This document shows, one piece after another, positions 44,137 to 53,707 of a stretch of 60,704 nucleotides of DNA (position 1 is its first letter; each line of letters starts with the position of its first letter). Location: positions 1 to 60,704 of the forward strand of contig CACJOA010000006.1 in NCBI GenBank assembly GCA_902594915.1. The letters run 5' to 3'. This DNA is from an uncultured Pelagibacteraceae bacterium (GTDB taxonomy: Bacteria > Pseudomonadota > Alphaproteobacteria > Pelagibacterales > Pelagibacteraceae). Made by a program: the position numbers and the translations under genes. The notes under the pieces were generated by a model. The model did not search any database and was not told the origin of the DNA. It saw only the letters and a list, made by a program, of their open reading frames with translations.

Positions 44137-44874
44137 ATGAACTCGACAGAAAAAATAAAATACATTTCAAACTGGATAAAATCATATGTTGACCAAATGC
44201 CTTCAAAAGCAGAATCATTGGTGATTGGAATTTCTGGAGGAATAGATTCTTCTGTATCAAGTACATTGAGTGCATTGACTGGTTTAAAAACTATTGTTTT
44301 AACTATGCCAATAAAACAAAAAGAAAATCAACACAATTTGAGTTTGAAACATCAAGAATGGTTAGTAAAAAAGTTTAAAAATGTTGAAGCTCATACTATA
44401 AGTCTAGATAGTTTATTTGAAACATTTTCATCAACACTAAATAAATTTAGTAATGAACATGGATTTGCTAACTCTAGAGCGAGACTAAGAATGACAACAC
44501 TATACCAAGTTGCAGCAGCAAATAATGGCATTGTTGTTGGTACTGGAAATAAAGTGGAAGATTTTGGAGTTGGTTTTTACACCAAATATGGAGATGGTGG
44601 TGTTGATATTTCTCCAATAGCCGACTGTAATAAAACTGAAGTTTGGGAATTAGGCAAGGAATTAGGTATATTAAAAGAAATAATTGATGCTCCACCAACT
44701 GATGGCTTATGGGATGATGGAAGAACAGACGAAGGTCAATTAGGTTTTAAATATTCTGAACTCGAAGACGCAATGAGCAATATAAATTCACCTCATAGAG
44801 GACAATACGAGAAAATTAGAAATCAAAACTTGCATAAAATGGAGCCCATACCAGTTTGCAAGATTCCTAGTTAA
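44137..44874 (+). CDS. nadE: NAD synthetase NadE, short ammonia-type form
   Basis: 245 residues. The ATP-PPase loop VIGISGGIDSSVSS is near 28-41, and RARLRMTTLYQVAAANNGIVVGTGNKVEDFGVGFYTKYGDGGVDISPIADCNKTEV near 110-165 covers the substrate and ATP sites. It lacks the glutaminase domain of long NadE, so it would use ammonia directly, in keeping with an organism carrying AmtB. The length is typical of the ammonia-dependent enzymes. Spacing to its neighbours is 38 and 51 nt. Confidence 0.93.
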   Translation: MNSTEKIKYISNWIKSYVDQMPSKAESLVIGISGGIDSSVSSTLSALTGLKTIVLTMPIKQKENQHNLSLKHQEWLVKKFKNVEAHTISLDSLFETFSSTLNKFSNEHGFANSRARLRMTTLYQVAAANNGIVVGTGNKVEDFGVGFYTKYGDGGVDISPIADCNKTEVWELGKELGILKEIIDAPPTDGLWDDGRTDEGQLGFKYSELEDAMSNINSPHRGQYEKIRNQNLHKMEPIPVCKIPS

Positions 44875-44925
44875 TCAATTAGATTAACAAATCACTAAAT
44901 AAGGTATATTTCTTAATCACTAATT

Positions 44926-46269
44926 ATGAATATTTTTTTAACAAATAACTTAACTAATAAAAAAGAACAATTTATTCCAAGAGATAAAAATAAGATTGGC
45001 ATGTATGTGTGTGGGCCTACTGTCTATGATGATCCGCATATTGGGAATGCAAGACCATTAGTAATTTTTGATATTTTATACAGATTACTAAAGAGTAAAT
45101 TTTCGGTAGTTACATATGTAAGAAATATAACTGATATTGATGATAAGATAATTAAAGCTTCTAGTGAGCAAAAAATATCTGCTCAAGAACTTACTGAAAA
45201 AGTAACCAAAGGTTTTTTAGATGATTGTAAATTTTTAAATTGTGATAATCCCACACATCAGCCTAAAGCTACTGAACATATTAGTCTTATGATTGATATG
45301 ATAAATAGTTTGATTAAAAAAGATTTTGCTTATGAAAATAATAAACATGTTTATTTTGAAGTAAAAAAATTTTCTGATTATGGAAAATTATCTAACAAGA
45401 AATTAGAGGATTTAATTGCTGGTTCTAGAGTAGAAATAAGTGATAATAAAAAGAATTCAGAGGATTTTGTGTTATGGAAACCATCTAATGATGGTGAGCC
45501 ATCATGGGAGTCGCCTTGGGGAAAGGGTAGACCAGGTTGGCATTTAGAATGTTCCGCAATGTCTAAAAAGTTTTTAGGTGATGAATTTGATATTCATGGT
45601 GGAGGTATAGACTTAATCTTTCCTCATCATGAGAATGAAATTGCTCAATCTAGATGTGCAAATAGTAAAAAAATATTTGCAAATTATTGGATACATAATG
45701 CATTTATAACTATGTCCAATGAGAAAATGGCAAAGTCACAAGGAAATATTCTAAAGATAAAAGATTTTAAGAATAAGATGAGCGGTCAAATTATCCGATT
45801 AGCATTAATGAGCGCCCATTACAGACAACCATTGGATTGGAATGACAAGTTATTGATTCAGTGTGAAAATACTTTAAACAAGTGGTATAGAATATATTCG
45901 ACTAATATTAAATCGGTAAAAATTCCTGAAGAAATTCTAAAACCACTTTATGATGATTTAAATACTCCAGGGTATATTGCCAATCTTCATAGTCTATATG
46001 AAAATGCGAATAAAGGAGAAAATAAAGAATTATTTATTGCAGCATGTCAATTTATTGGTTTATTGAATGAAAATAAAGAGCAGTGGCAAGATTATAAAAA
46101 GAACAGAGTATCTATTGGCAAGACTGATATTGAGAGCATGATAGATTTGAGAAAAATAGCTAGAGAAAATAAGGATTATAAAGAGGCTGACAGAATTCGA
46201 CAAGAACTTTTGGACAAAGGTGTTTTAATAGAAGACAAAGATGGTAGAACACTGTGGAAATTTAAATGA
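44926..46269 (+). CDS. cysS: Cysteinyl-tRNA synthetase
   Basis: A 447-residue class I synthetase. The HIGH-like motif is HIGN at 38-41 within CGPTVYDDPHIGNARP; Cys29 there is the zinc ligand that recognises cysteine, with further ligands in GWHLECSAMS near 205 and HHENEIAQS near 234. The KMSKS loop reads KMAKS at 267-271, a tolerated variant. The DALR-type C-terminal part follows, ending in EDKDGRTLWKF. It overlaps cimA by 4 nt (ATGA). Confidence 0.96.
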   Translation: MNIFLTNNLTNKKEQFIPRDKNKIGMYVCGPTVYDDPHIGNARPLVIFDILYRLLKSKFSVVTYVRNITDIDDKIIKASSEQKISAQELTEKVTKGFLDDCKFLNCDNPTHQPKATEHISLMIDMINSLIKKDFAYENNKHVYFEVKKFSDYGKLSNKKLEDLIAGSRVEISDNKKNSEDFVLWKPSNDGEPSWESPWGKGRPGWHLECSAMSKKFLGDEFDIHGGGIDLIFPHHENEIAQSRCANSKKIFANYWIHNAFITMSNEKMAKSQGNILKIKDFKNKMSGQIIRLALMSAHYRQPLDWNDKLLIQCENTLNKWYRIYSTNIKSVKIPEEILKPLYDDLNTPGYIANLHSLYENANKGENKELFIAACQFIGLLNENKEQWQDYKKNRVSIGKTDIESMIDLRKIARENKDYKEADRIRQELLDKGVLIEDKDGRTLWKFK

Positions 46270-47867
46270 ATAAAGAAAGATTATATATATTTGATACGAC
46301 GCTAAGAGATGGAGCTCAAACTCAGGGAGTAGATTTTTCTCTCGAAGATAAAGAGAAAATTGCTTTTGCTCTTGATAATTTAGGTGTTGATTATATTGAA
46401 GCTGGATGGCCTGGTGCCAATCCTACTGACACAGAGTTTTTTCAAAAAAAATATAATTTTAAAAATGCAAAATTAACATCTTTTGGTATGACTAAAAAAT
46501 CTGGTCGAAGTGCAGAAAACGATCCAGGATTATCTGCCATTATGAATTCAAATACATCCTCTGTTTGTTTAGTTGGAAAATCTTGGGATTTTCATGTTGA
46601 TGTTGCGTTAGGTATTAAAAATCATGAAAATCTGGAAAATATTAGTGAGAGCGCTAAACATTTTGTTAAAGCAAAAAAAGAATTTATGTTTGATGCTGAA
46701 CACTTTTTTGATGGATATAAAGCAAATTCAAAATATGCTATTTCATGTATTAAAGCTGCTTATGATGAAGGAGCTAGATGGATTGTATTATGTGATACTA
46801 ATGGAGGCACTCTTCCCCACGAGGTATCAAAAATAGTTTTAGAAGTTTCCAAAGTAATACCAGGTAAAAATTTAGGTATTCATGCCCATAATGATACAGG
46901 TAACGCGGTTGCAAATACTTTAGCTGCTGTACTGTCAGGAGTGCGTCAAGTGCAGGGAACAATTAACGGACTGGGTGAAAGATGTGGAAATGCTAACCTA
47001 ATGTCATTAATTCCTACTTTTTTTTTAAAAAATGATTTTTCATCAAAATTTGAAATTAATATTGACTCAAAAAATATTAAAAATTTGACCGAATGTTCAA
47101 GACTTTTAGATGAAGTTCTCAATAGAAAACCAAATATGCACCTACCTTATGTGGGAGCTGCAGCATTTTCTCACAAGGGAGGTTTACATGTTTCAGCTGT
47201 CCAAAAGGATCCGAAAACATACGAACATATTGATCCAGAGAGTGTAGGCAATAATAGAAATATTGTGATTTCTGATCAATCAGGTAAGTCAAATATCATC
47301 TCAAGGTTAAAAACAATAAATATCGATATTGACGAAAATGATCCAAAAATAAAAAAACTTTTAAATGAAGTTAAAGATAGAGAATTTATTGGTTATAGTT
47401 ATGATGGTGCAGACGCTTCTTTCGAATTATTAGCGAGGAGAATAATTGGAGAGATCCCTAGATATATATCTATAACTGAATATGATGTCACAGTAAAAAA
47501 AGATACTAATGGCAAAATAGTTTCCTCAGCTAAAGCCCAATTAGAAGTTGATGGAGAAAAAATTGTTTGTGAAGGTAATGGTAATGGCCCAGTAAATGCC
47601 TTAGATAATGCTATAAGAAAAAATGTTGACCGATTAGCAAAATATTCAAAATATTTAAAAGATTTGAAGTTAGTCGATTATAAGGTCAGAATTTTAAATA
47701 CAGGTACAGAGGCTGTAACAAGAGTTTCAATAGAAAGCACAGACTCTAAAGGAAAGAATTGGTTTACTATTGGTGTTTCCACAAATATAATTGAAGCATC
47801 TTTCAAAGCATTAATTGATAGTTTAGACTACAAACTTTTTAAAGATAATGCTCCTGCAAGCAAATAG
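46266..47867 (+). CDS. cimA: Citramalate synthase CimA
   Basis: 533 residues of the homocitrate/isopropylmalate synthase family. The N-terminal TIM barrel begins IFDTTLRDGAQTQGVDFSLEDK, typical of CimA rather than LeuA; the metal HxH is in LGIHAHNDTGNAVANTLAAV near 207-226, and GTINGLGERCGNANL near 236-250. A communication region and LeuA-type C-terminal allosteric domain follow. It condenses acetyl-CoA and pyruvate to (R)-citramalate for isoleucine synthesis, bypassing threonine deaminase. It directly abuts the next start codon. Confidence 0.93.
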   Translation: MNKERLYIFDTTLRDGAQTQGVDFSLEDKEKIAFALDNLGVDYIEAGWPGANPTDTEFFQKKYNFKNAKLTSFGMTKKSGRSAENDPGLSAIMNSNTSSVCLVGKSWDFHVDVALGIKNHENLENISESAKHFVKAKKEFMFDAEHFFDGYKANSKYAISCIKAAYDEGARWIVLCDTNGGTLPHEVSKIVLEVSKVIPGKNLGIHAHNDTGNAVANTLAAVLSGVRQVQGTINGLGERCGNANLMSLIPTFFLKNDFSSKFEINIDSKNIKNLTECSRLLDEVLNRKPNMHLPYVGAAAFSHKGGLHVSAVQKDPKTYEHIDPESVGNNRNIVISDQSGKSNIISRLKTINIDIDENDPKIKKLLNEVKDREFIGYSYDGADASFELLARRIIGEIPRYISITEYDVTVKKDTNGKIVSSAKAQLEVDGEKIVCEGNGNGPVNALDNAIRKNVDRLAKYSKYLKDLKLVDYKVRILNTGTEAVTRVSIESTDSKGKNWFTIGVSTNIIEASFKALIDSLDYKLFKDNAPASK

Positions 47868-48581
47868 ATGAGTAAAAAAAATATCTCATTTATACTTCAT
47901 AAACCGCAATTATCAGAAAATATAGGAGCTTGCGCAAGAGCATTAAAAAATTTTGATTTTAAAAATTTAGTTTTAATTAATCCGAAACCAATTTATCCAA
48001 ATGACAAGATTTTAGCTACATCTGTTGGTGCAAAAACTGTAATAAAAAAAAGTAAAGAATATCATAATCTAGAAAAAGCAATTGAAAATATTGATATTGT
48101 AATCGCTACATCTGCAAGATTCAGAAACAAGAATATAAAACACATTAATTTAGAAGACTTAAAAAAGATCGATTTTAAAAAAAAAGTAGCTTTTTTATTT
48201 GGATCTGAAGCATCTGGGTTATCTAATAATGAAATAAGTTATGCAAATTATACTCTTCAAATACCCACAAACCCCAGTTTTAAATCATTAAATTTATCTC
48301 ATAGTTTAATAATTATTGCACAACACGTAGCAAATATCATAAAAACGAAAAATCTAATTTTTAAAAAATCAAATAAAGTGAAATCTGCATCAAAAAAGGA
48401 AATTCAATCAATGGTAAACCTGTGTGTGAGAAATTTAGACTCAATAAATTTCTTTAAACCAAAGGAAAAGAAACCGATAATGTTAGAAAATTTGAGAAAT
48501 ATTTTTTATAAAATGGATTTATCAGACAAAGAAACGCGTATATTATCAAGTGTATTTGCAAGTTTAGGTAAAAAACGTTGA
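47868..48581 (+). CDS. trmJ: TrmJ/SpoU-family RNA 2'-O-methyltransferase
   Basis: 237 residues with a SPOUT knot. Motif 1 is ILHKPQLSENIGACARALKNFDF near 9-31, motif 2 VAFLFGSEASGLSNNEI near 106-122, and motif 3 QIPTNPSFKSLNLSHSLIIIAQHV near 130-153. TrmJ methylates position 32 of several tRNAs; other SpoU family members modify rRNA. The gene begins right after the cimA stop, with no gap, and ends just before the rpsD promoter. Confidence 0.85.
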   Translation: MSKKNISFILHKPQLSENIGACARALKNFDFKNLVLINPKPIYPNDKILATSVGAKTVIKKSKEYHNLEKAIENIDIVIATSARFRNKNIKHINLEDLKKIDFKKKVAFLFGSEASGLSNNEISYANYTLQIPTNPSFKSLNLSHSLIIIAQHVANIIKTKNLIFKKSNKVKSASKKEIQSMVNLCVRNLDSINFFKPKEKKPIMLENLRNIFYKMDLSDKETRILSSVFASLGKKR

Positions 48582-48609
48582 TTGACAAAATAAAGAGTAA
48601 GTTTATAAG
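48582..48609 (+). promoter_or_regulatory. Sigma-70-type promoter for rpsD
   Basis: A perfect -35 TTGACA (48582-48587) and a near-consensus -10 TATAAG (48604-48609) are separated by 16 nt, starting right at the trmJ stop. The expected start of transcription (about 48616) leaves only around 6 nt of leader before the rpsD ATG at 48622, and no ribosome-binding site is seen. Confidence 0.65.
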
Positions 48610-48621
48610 ACGGTTTACTAA

Positions 48622-49239
48622 ATGACAAAAAGATTAAACTCAAAACACAAAGTCGACAGAAGATTGAAAGTAAATCTTTGGGGTAGACCTAAAAGTCCTT
48701 TCAATACGAGAGCTTATGGGCCTGGACAACATGGCCAAACAAAAACATCCAAACCTTCAGATTATGGAATTCAGTTACAGGCTAAACAAAAATTAAAAGC
48801 CTACTATGGAAATATCAATGAAAGACAATTTAGAAATATATATAAAAAAGCAACTATGCTTAAGGGTGATACCAGCGAAAACTTAATAGGTTTATTGGAA
48901 AGAAGACTAGATGCTGTTATATATAGAGCGAAATTTGCGACTACCATTTTTTCTGCAAGACAATTGATAAATCATAGTCACGTAAAAGTTAATGGCAAGA
49001 AAGTAAATATAGCTAGCTATCTAGTTAGAGAGGAAGATACAATTGAAATTAGAGATAAGTCAAAGCAGTTGGCTATTATTGACATAGCTTTGGCTAATAA
49101 AGAGAGAGAAACTCCAGAATATATTCAAATGGATGAAAAAAATAAAAAATTCAAATTTATAAGGATACCAAAATTTGAAGAGGTACCTTATCCAATCGTT
49201 ATGGAACCAAATTTAGTAATCGAATATTATTCTAGATAA
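48622..49239 (+). CDS. rpsD: 30S ribosomal protein S4
   Basis: 205 residues. The N-terminus ([33 protein letters not shown]) lacks the zinc-binding cysteines, as in the Cys-free S4 form. An S4 RNA-binding domain follows: [35 protein letters not shown] near 93-127. It is a primary 16S rRNA binder and starts assembly of the 30S body. It is a single gene here, away from the usual alpha operon, with its own promoter. Confidence 0.97.
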   Translation: MTKRLNSKHKVDRRLKVNLWGRPKSPFNTRAYGPGQHGQTKTSKPSDYGIQLQAKQKLKAYYGNINERQFRNIYKKATMLKGDTSENLIGLLERRLDAVIYRAKFATTIFSARQLINHSHVKVNGKKVNIASYLVREEDTIEIRDKSKQLAIIDIALANKERETPEYIQMDEKNKKFKFIRIPKFEEVPYPIVMEPNLVIEYYSR

Positions 49240-49241
49240 AA

Positions 49242-49574
49242 TTATTTTTTATATTTTACGCCTTTATCATCAAAGACTTTTTTTAGTTCGCCGTTTTCAT
49301 ACATTTCTTTAACAATATCACATCCACCAACAAATTCTTTTTTAACATATAATTGTGGTATTGTTGGCCAATCGCTAAAAGTCTTTATGCCTTCTCTTAA
49401 AGATTGGTCTTCTAAAACATTAACCCCTTTATAATTTACTTCTAGAATTTTAAGTAAATTTGCAACTGCCATTGAAAACCCGCATTGTGGAGCGTCAGGA
49501 GTTCCTTTCATAAATAAACAAACTTCATTATTATCGATATGATTTTGAATTAAATTTTTTATTTGATCGTCCAT
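49242..49574 (-). CDS. grxD: Monothiol glutaredoxin Grx4/GrxD
   Basis: 110 residues with the monothiol active site CGFS at 31-34 preceded by FMKGTPDAPQ, then WPTIPQLYVKKEFVGGCDIVKEMYENGEL. These proteins bind a bridging [2Fe-2S] cluster with glutathione and work in iron-sulfur delivery, often paired with BolA. bolA lies directly upstream (stop and start meet at 49574), so the two likely form the Grx4-BolA complex. Confidence 0.95.
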   Translation of the reverse strand: MDDQIKNLIQNHIDNNEVCLFMKGTPDAPQCGFSMAVANLLKILEVNYKGVNVLEDQSLREGIKTFSDWPTIPQLYVKKEFVGGCDIVKEMYENGELKKVFDDKGVKYKK

Positions 49575-49804
49575 TATTGCTCCTTTGTTTTTATCGCTAA
49601 GGCGTGAAGTTCATTTCCCATTTTACCTTTTAAAGAATTGTATACCATTTTATGCTGCTCAATTTTACTCTTACCACTAAATTCAGATGAAGTAATGGTT
49701 GCAGAATAATGATTTCCATCACCAGCTAAATCTTGTATTTCAACTAATGCATCTGGTAAAGCTTCTTTAATGTGCTTTTCGATTTCTTTTAAATCCATTG
49801 CCAT
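49574..49804 (-). CDS. bolA: BolA-family protein
   Basis: About 76 residues. The BolA fold shows as EKHIKEALPDALVEIQDLAGDGNHYSATITSSEFSGKSKIEQHKMVYNSLKG, with the conserved His and the helix-turn segment that contact the Grx4 cluster. ATG at 49804 (MAMDLKEI) is chosen, since the longer start at 49831 would lie inside purL and add unrelated residues; purL ends at 49807. It is coupled to grxD downstream. Confidence 0.88.
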   Translation of the reverse strand: MAMDLKEIEKHIKEALPDALVEIQDLAGDGNHYSATITSSEFSGKSKIEQHKMVYNSLKGKMGNELHALAIKTKEQ

Positions 49805-49806
49805 AA

Positions 49807-51996
49807 TTAGTTCATAAAGTTTCTTAGCCAATTTGTATTATAAGATTTTAATTCGTCAATCGTTACCTTTGTCTTTTCATCAATAATCATATCATTTTTA
49901 ATTATAACTCCTATTTCTTCATGATGTACTGAGTTTTTATCTAATATCTTATTAACTTCCTTTAATTTTTTTGGTTCAATTTCTATAATATATCTTCCCT
50001 GGTCTTCTGCAAAAAAATAAGAAAATCCATTAATCAAGTTTTTTGGTTTATTTAATTTTATACCTTTATTTCCTTTAATACACATTTTAGTTAAAGCAGT
50101 TAAAATTCCTCCTAATGAAATATCATGTGCACTTTTGATTAAATCTTTTTCAATTAAATCTAACAAAGAAATACCATTATTTTTTTCATTAAAAAGGTTT
50201 ACCTCTGGTGGAGGACCGTTTTTTTCATCTAAAATTATTCTAGCAAATAAACTTTGATCGAGATGTCCCTCAGTTTTTCCAATAATTAAAACTAAATTAT
50301 CAATATCTTTAAAGTCCATAGTCATCATTTTTTTATAATTCTTTATTAGACCAACTCCGCCTATAGATGGTGTTGGTTTAATACCCATCTCTTTTGTTTG
50401 ATTATAAAAAGACACGTTTCCTGAGACCACAGGAAAGTTTAAATATTTGCTTGCTTCACTTATCCCCTCAACACATTCTACAAACTCACCCATATTATCC
50501 TCATTTTCTGGGCTTCCAAAATTAAGACAATTGGTAATTGCTATTGGTGTTGCTCCAACAGAAATTAAATTTCTCCAACTTTCTGCAACAACTTGTTTTC
50601 CTCCTGTTAAAGGGTGTGCCCAACAATAAACCGCTGAAGAGTCAACAGTAGCAGCAACTGCTTTATCAGTACCATGTACTCTGATCACACCAGAATCTCC
50701 CCCAGGTTTTTGAATTGTGTCACCCATTACAGTATGGTCGTACTGTTGCCATATCCATTCTTTACTACAAATATTAGGGTTAGATATAATTTTTTTTAAA
50801 ACATCTTTTATTTTTAAATTGGAGAAAATATTTTTTTTAAATCTATTTTTTTTTGGTAATTTAGATTTTTTCCATTTACGATCGTACATTGGAGATTTTT
50901 CTACTAAAATATTAATAGGAATATTAGCAATCTGCTTTTCATTAAAGAATAATTCAATATTTTTTGAATTTGTAGTTTTACCAATAACTGCGAAATCTAA
51001 ATTCCATTTATCAAAAATTTTTTTTGCTAAATCTTCTTTGCCATTTTCTAATACAATTAGCATTCTTTCCTGACTTTCAGATAACATAATTTCATATGGA
51101 GTCATTTTTGTTTCTCTGCAAGGCACTTTATTCAAATTAATCTCTATTCCTAAATTTCCTTTAGAGGCCATTTCAATACTTGATGATGTTAAGCCAGCCG
51201 CACCCATATCTTGAATAGCTATTATCGAGTCTCCTGACATCAATTCTAGACACGCTTCTAATAAAAGTTTCTCGGTGAATGGATCACCCACCTGTACAGT
51301 TGGTTTTTTTTCTTCTATTTTTTCATCGAAATTTGCTGAAGCCATACTTGCACCATGAATTCCATCTCTGCCAGTTTTAGACCCAACGTAGATAACAGGC
51401 TTATTTAAACCAGCAGCTTTAGAGTAAAATATTTTATTTTTTTTAACTAGCCCTAGTGTCATTGCATTAACGAGAATATTTCCGTTATAAGAACTATCAA
51501 AGGAAGTTTGACCTCCTATTGTTGGAACACCCATACAATTACCATAACCTCCAATACCATGAACAACGCCCCTTAATAAGTTTTTGGTTTTTTTATTTTG
51601 AGGAGAACCAAAGTGTATTGAATTTAAATTAGCTATAGGTCTTGCTCCCATAGTAAAAACATCTCTCATAATTCCGCCAACTCCAGTGGCTGCACCCTGG
51701 TATGGCTCAATAAATGAAGGATGGTTGTGACTTTCAATTTTAAAAACTATTGCATCACCGTCCTCTATATCAATAACTCCTGCGTTTTCACCTGGTCCTT
51801 GAATTACTTTTTTTCCTTTAGTGTGTAATTTTTTTAAATGTAATCTTGATGATTTATATGAACAATGTTCATTCCACATTGCAGAAAATATTCCAAGTTC
51901 TGTTATATTTGGAACTCTTTTTAAAAGATCACATATCTTTCTATATTCTTCTGCTTTAAGTCCATGTTCAATAGCTACTTTTTCGTTAACTAACAT
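49807..51996 (-). CDS. purL: Phosphoribosylformylglycinamidine synthase subunit PurL (small type)
   Basis: 729 residues, the short PurL that works with separate PurQ (glutaminase) and PurS. Visible: EHCSYKSSRLHLKKLH near 44-59, KIESHNHPSFIEPYQGAATGVGGI near 86-109 (ATP/metal), AIQDMGAAGLTSSSIEMASKG near 254-274, and GDSGVIRVHGTDKAVAATVD near 434-453. It makes FGAM in purine synthesis. It starts within one base of the purQ stop, so the subunits are translated together. Confidence 0.96.
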   Translation of the reverse strand: MLVNEKVAIEHGLKAEEYRKICDLLKRVPNITELGIFSAMWNEHCSYKSSRLHLKKLHTKGKKVIQGPGENAGVIDIEDGDAIVFKIESHNHPSFIEPYQGAATGVGGIMRDVFTMGARPIANLNSIHFGSPQNKKTKNLLRGVVHGIGGYGNCMGVPTIGGQTSFDSSYNGNILVNAMTLGLVKKNKIFYSKAAGLNKPVIYVGSKTGRDGIHGASMASANFDEKIEEKKPTVQVGDPFTEKLLLEACLELMSGDSIIAIQDMGAAGLTSSSIEMASKGNLGIEINLNKVPCRETKMTPYEIMLSESQERMLIVLENGKEDLAKKIFDKWNLDFAVIGKTTNSKNIELFFNEKQIANIPINILVEKSPMYDRKWKKSKLPKKNRFKKNIFSNLKIKDVLKKIISNPNICSKEWIWQQYDHTVMGDTIQKPGGDSGVIRVHGTDKAVAATVDSSAVYCWAHPLTGGKQVVAESWRNLISVGATPIAITNCLNFGSPENEDNMGEFVECVEGISEASKYLNFPVVSGNVSFYNQTKEMGIKPTPSIGGVGLIKNYKKMMTMDFKDIDNLVLIIGKTEGHLDQSLFARIILDEKNGPPPEVNLFNEKNNGISLLDLIEKDLIKSAHDISLGGILTALTKMCIKGNKGIKLNKPKNLINGFSYFFAEDQGRYIIEIEPKKLKEVNKILDKNSVHHEEIGVIIKNDMIIDEKTKVTIDELKSYNTNWLRNFMN

Positions 51997-52679
51997 TATT
52001 TAATATTATTAATTAAATTTTTAAAAAAAATGGAACCATCTTCTCCTGACAAACTTTGGTCAATCATTCTTTCTGGGTGAGGCATCATTCCAAGTACATT
52101 TTTTTCTTTATTGAAAATTCCTGCAATATTGTTTATTGAACCATTTGGATTAGATATTTCTTTAGTCTCACCATTATCATTACAATAATAAATGGCTATT
52201 TGATTATTATCCTCAATTTCTTTAAGCTGATCGCGAGTACAAAAATAATTTCCTTCATTATGTGCAATATGAAGCTCAAAAACTTCTTTATTTAAATTTT
52301 TAAAATATGGATTATCTTTATTATTAATTTTAACAAAAACGTTCTTGCAAATGAATTCTAAATATTTATTTCTTAACAAAACTCCTGGCACCAAACCACT
52401 TTCAACTAATATTTGAAAACCATTACATATTCCCATGACCAAACCACCTGATTTTGCAAAATTGATCACCGATTGCATTATTTTAGATTTGGAAGCCATA
52501 CTTCCACATCGAAGGTAATCACCATATGAAAAACCTCCAGGCAAAACAACTAAATCACTTTTTGGTAACTCAATGTCATCATGCCAAACCATTTTATTAT
52601 TAAAGCCAAATTTTTTAAGAGCAACATCCATGTCTCTATCACAATTTGAACCAGGAAAGGTTATAACAGAGGATTTCAT
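51996..52679 (-). CDS. purQ: Phosphoribosylformylglycinamidine synthase glutaminase PurQ
   Basis: 227 residues of the class I amidotransferase. The start SSVITFPGSNCDRDMDVAL is typical of PurQ, the nucleophile Cys is in VMGICNGFQILVESGL near 81-96, and the His/Glu pair is in MMPHPERMID near 205-214. It supplies ammonia to PurL. It is 3 nt after purS and overlaps purL by one base. Confidence 0.96.
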   Translation of the reverse strand: MKSSVITFPGSNCDRDMDVALKKFGFNNKMVWHDDIELPKSDLVVLPGGFSYGDYLRCGSMASKSKIMQSVINFAKSGGLVMGICNGFQILVESGLVPGVLLRNKYLEFICKNVFVKINNKDNPYFKNLNKEVFELHIAHNEGNYFCTRDQLKEIEDNNQIAIYYCNDNGETKEISNPNGSINNIAGIFNKEKNVLGMMPHPERMIDQSLSGEDGSIFFKNLINNIK

Positions 52680-52682
52680 TAA

Positions 52683-52925
52683 TTATTGTGTTTCAATAAT
52701 TTTATAGTTTTCAATAACAAGATTAGTTAAAAGTTTTTTACACATATCTTCAACCAATCCTCTAGCTTTTGTTGGATCATTTTCGTTTACATCTATTTCG
52801 AAATATTTACCTTGCCTTACTCCATTCACGTCTTTAAATCCCATCCCATCTAGAGTTTTATGTATAACTTTTCCTTGAGGGTCTAACACATCTTTTTTAA
52901 GAGTAATTATTGCTGAAATTTTCAT
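52683..52925 (-). CDS. purS: Phosphoribosylformylglycinamidine synthase subunit PurS
   Basis: 80 residues with the PurS pattern [34 protein letters not shown] and a C-terminal [18 protein letters not shown]. It bridges PurQ and PurL in the short-type complex. It overlaps purC by 4 nt and precedes purQ by 3 nt, keeping the purC-purS-purQ-purL order common in alphaproteobacteria. Confidence 0.95.
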   Translation of the reverse strand: MKISAIITLKKDVLDPQGKVIHKTLDGMGFKDVNGVRQGKYFEIDVNENDPTKARGLVEDMCKKLLTNLVIENYKIIETQ

Positions 52926-53707
52926 TTATTTTTTTTCTTAATTGATGAAATTTTAGTGACATTAACAGCCGTAACATTTGATTGCTCATGAAGTATTCCT
53001 AATCTCTTTGCAACCTCAGTATAAGCAGGAATTAAATCTCCTAAGTCTTTTCTAAATCTATCTTTATCTAATTTCTTGTCAGTTATTGAGTCCCATAATC
53101 TACAGGTATCTGGACTAATTTCATCTGCTAAAATCACTTCATTCTTTCCGTTAATCTTTATTCTTCCAAATTCTAATTTAAAATCAATTAATTTAATTCC
53201 AATTCCTCTAAACATACCAATCATAAAATCATTAATTCTTAAAATCATTTTTTTTACTTTTTCAATTTCTTTTTTACTAGCCCAATCAAAAGCATAAATA
53301 TGTTCTTCAGCAATTAGAGGATCACCAAGCGCATCATCTTTTAAACAGTATTCAAGTAAAGGTTCTTTAAGAACTGTACCATCTTCAATTCCCAATCTTT
53401 TAGTTATTGATCCAGAGGCAACATTTCTTACAATAAATTCAATTGGAATAATTTCTACTAATTTGATAACTTGTTCCCTCATATTAAGTCTTTTGACTAA
53501 ATGATTTTTAATTCCTATTTGTGACAAATTTGAAAGTATATGCTCTGAAATTCTATTATTTAAAACACCTTTTCCTTCAATAGTGCTTTTTTTCTGATTA
53601 TTAAAAGCTGTTGCGTCATCTTTAAAGTATTGAATTACTAAATTTTTATCCGACGTTGCGTATAAAATTTTAGCTTTACCTTCATAAAGTTTTTTACCTT
53701 TTTTCAT
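52922..53707 (-). CDS. purC: SAICAR synthetase PurC
   Basis: 261 residues. The start [32 protein letters not shown] is the glycine-rich ATP loop, followed by [24 protein letters not shown] near 87-110 (substrate site) and [17 protein letters not shown] near 187-203 (metal site). It joins CAIR and aspartate. Neighbours are purB and purS, each overlapping by 1 and 4 nt. Confidence 0.96.
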   Translation of the reverse strand: MKKGKKLYEGKAKILYATSDKNLVIQYFKDDATAFNNQKKSTIEGKGVLNNRISEHILSNLSQIGIKNHLVKRLNMREQVIKLVEIIPIEFIVRNVASGSITKRLGIEDGTVLKEPLLEYCLKDDALGDPLIAEEHIYAFDWASKKEIEKVKKMILRINDFMIGMFRGIGIKLIDFKLEFGRIKINGKNEVILADEISPDTCRLWDSITDKKLDKDRFRKDLGDLIPAYTEVAKRLGILHEQSNVTAVNVTKISSIKKKNK

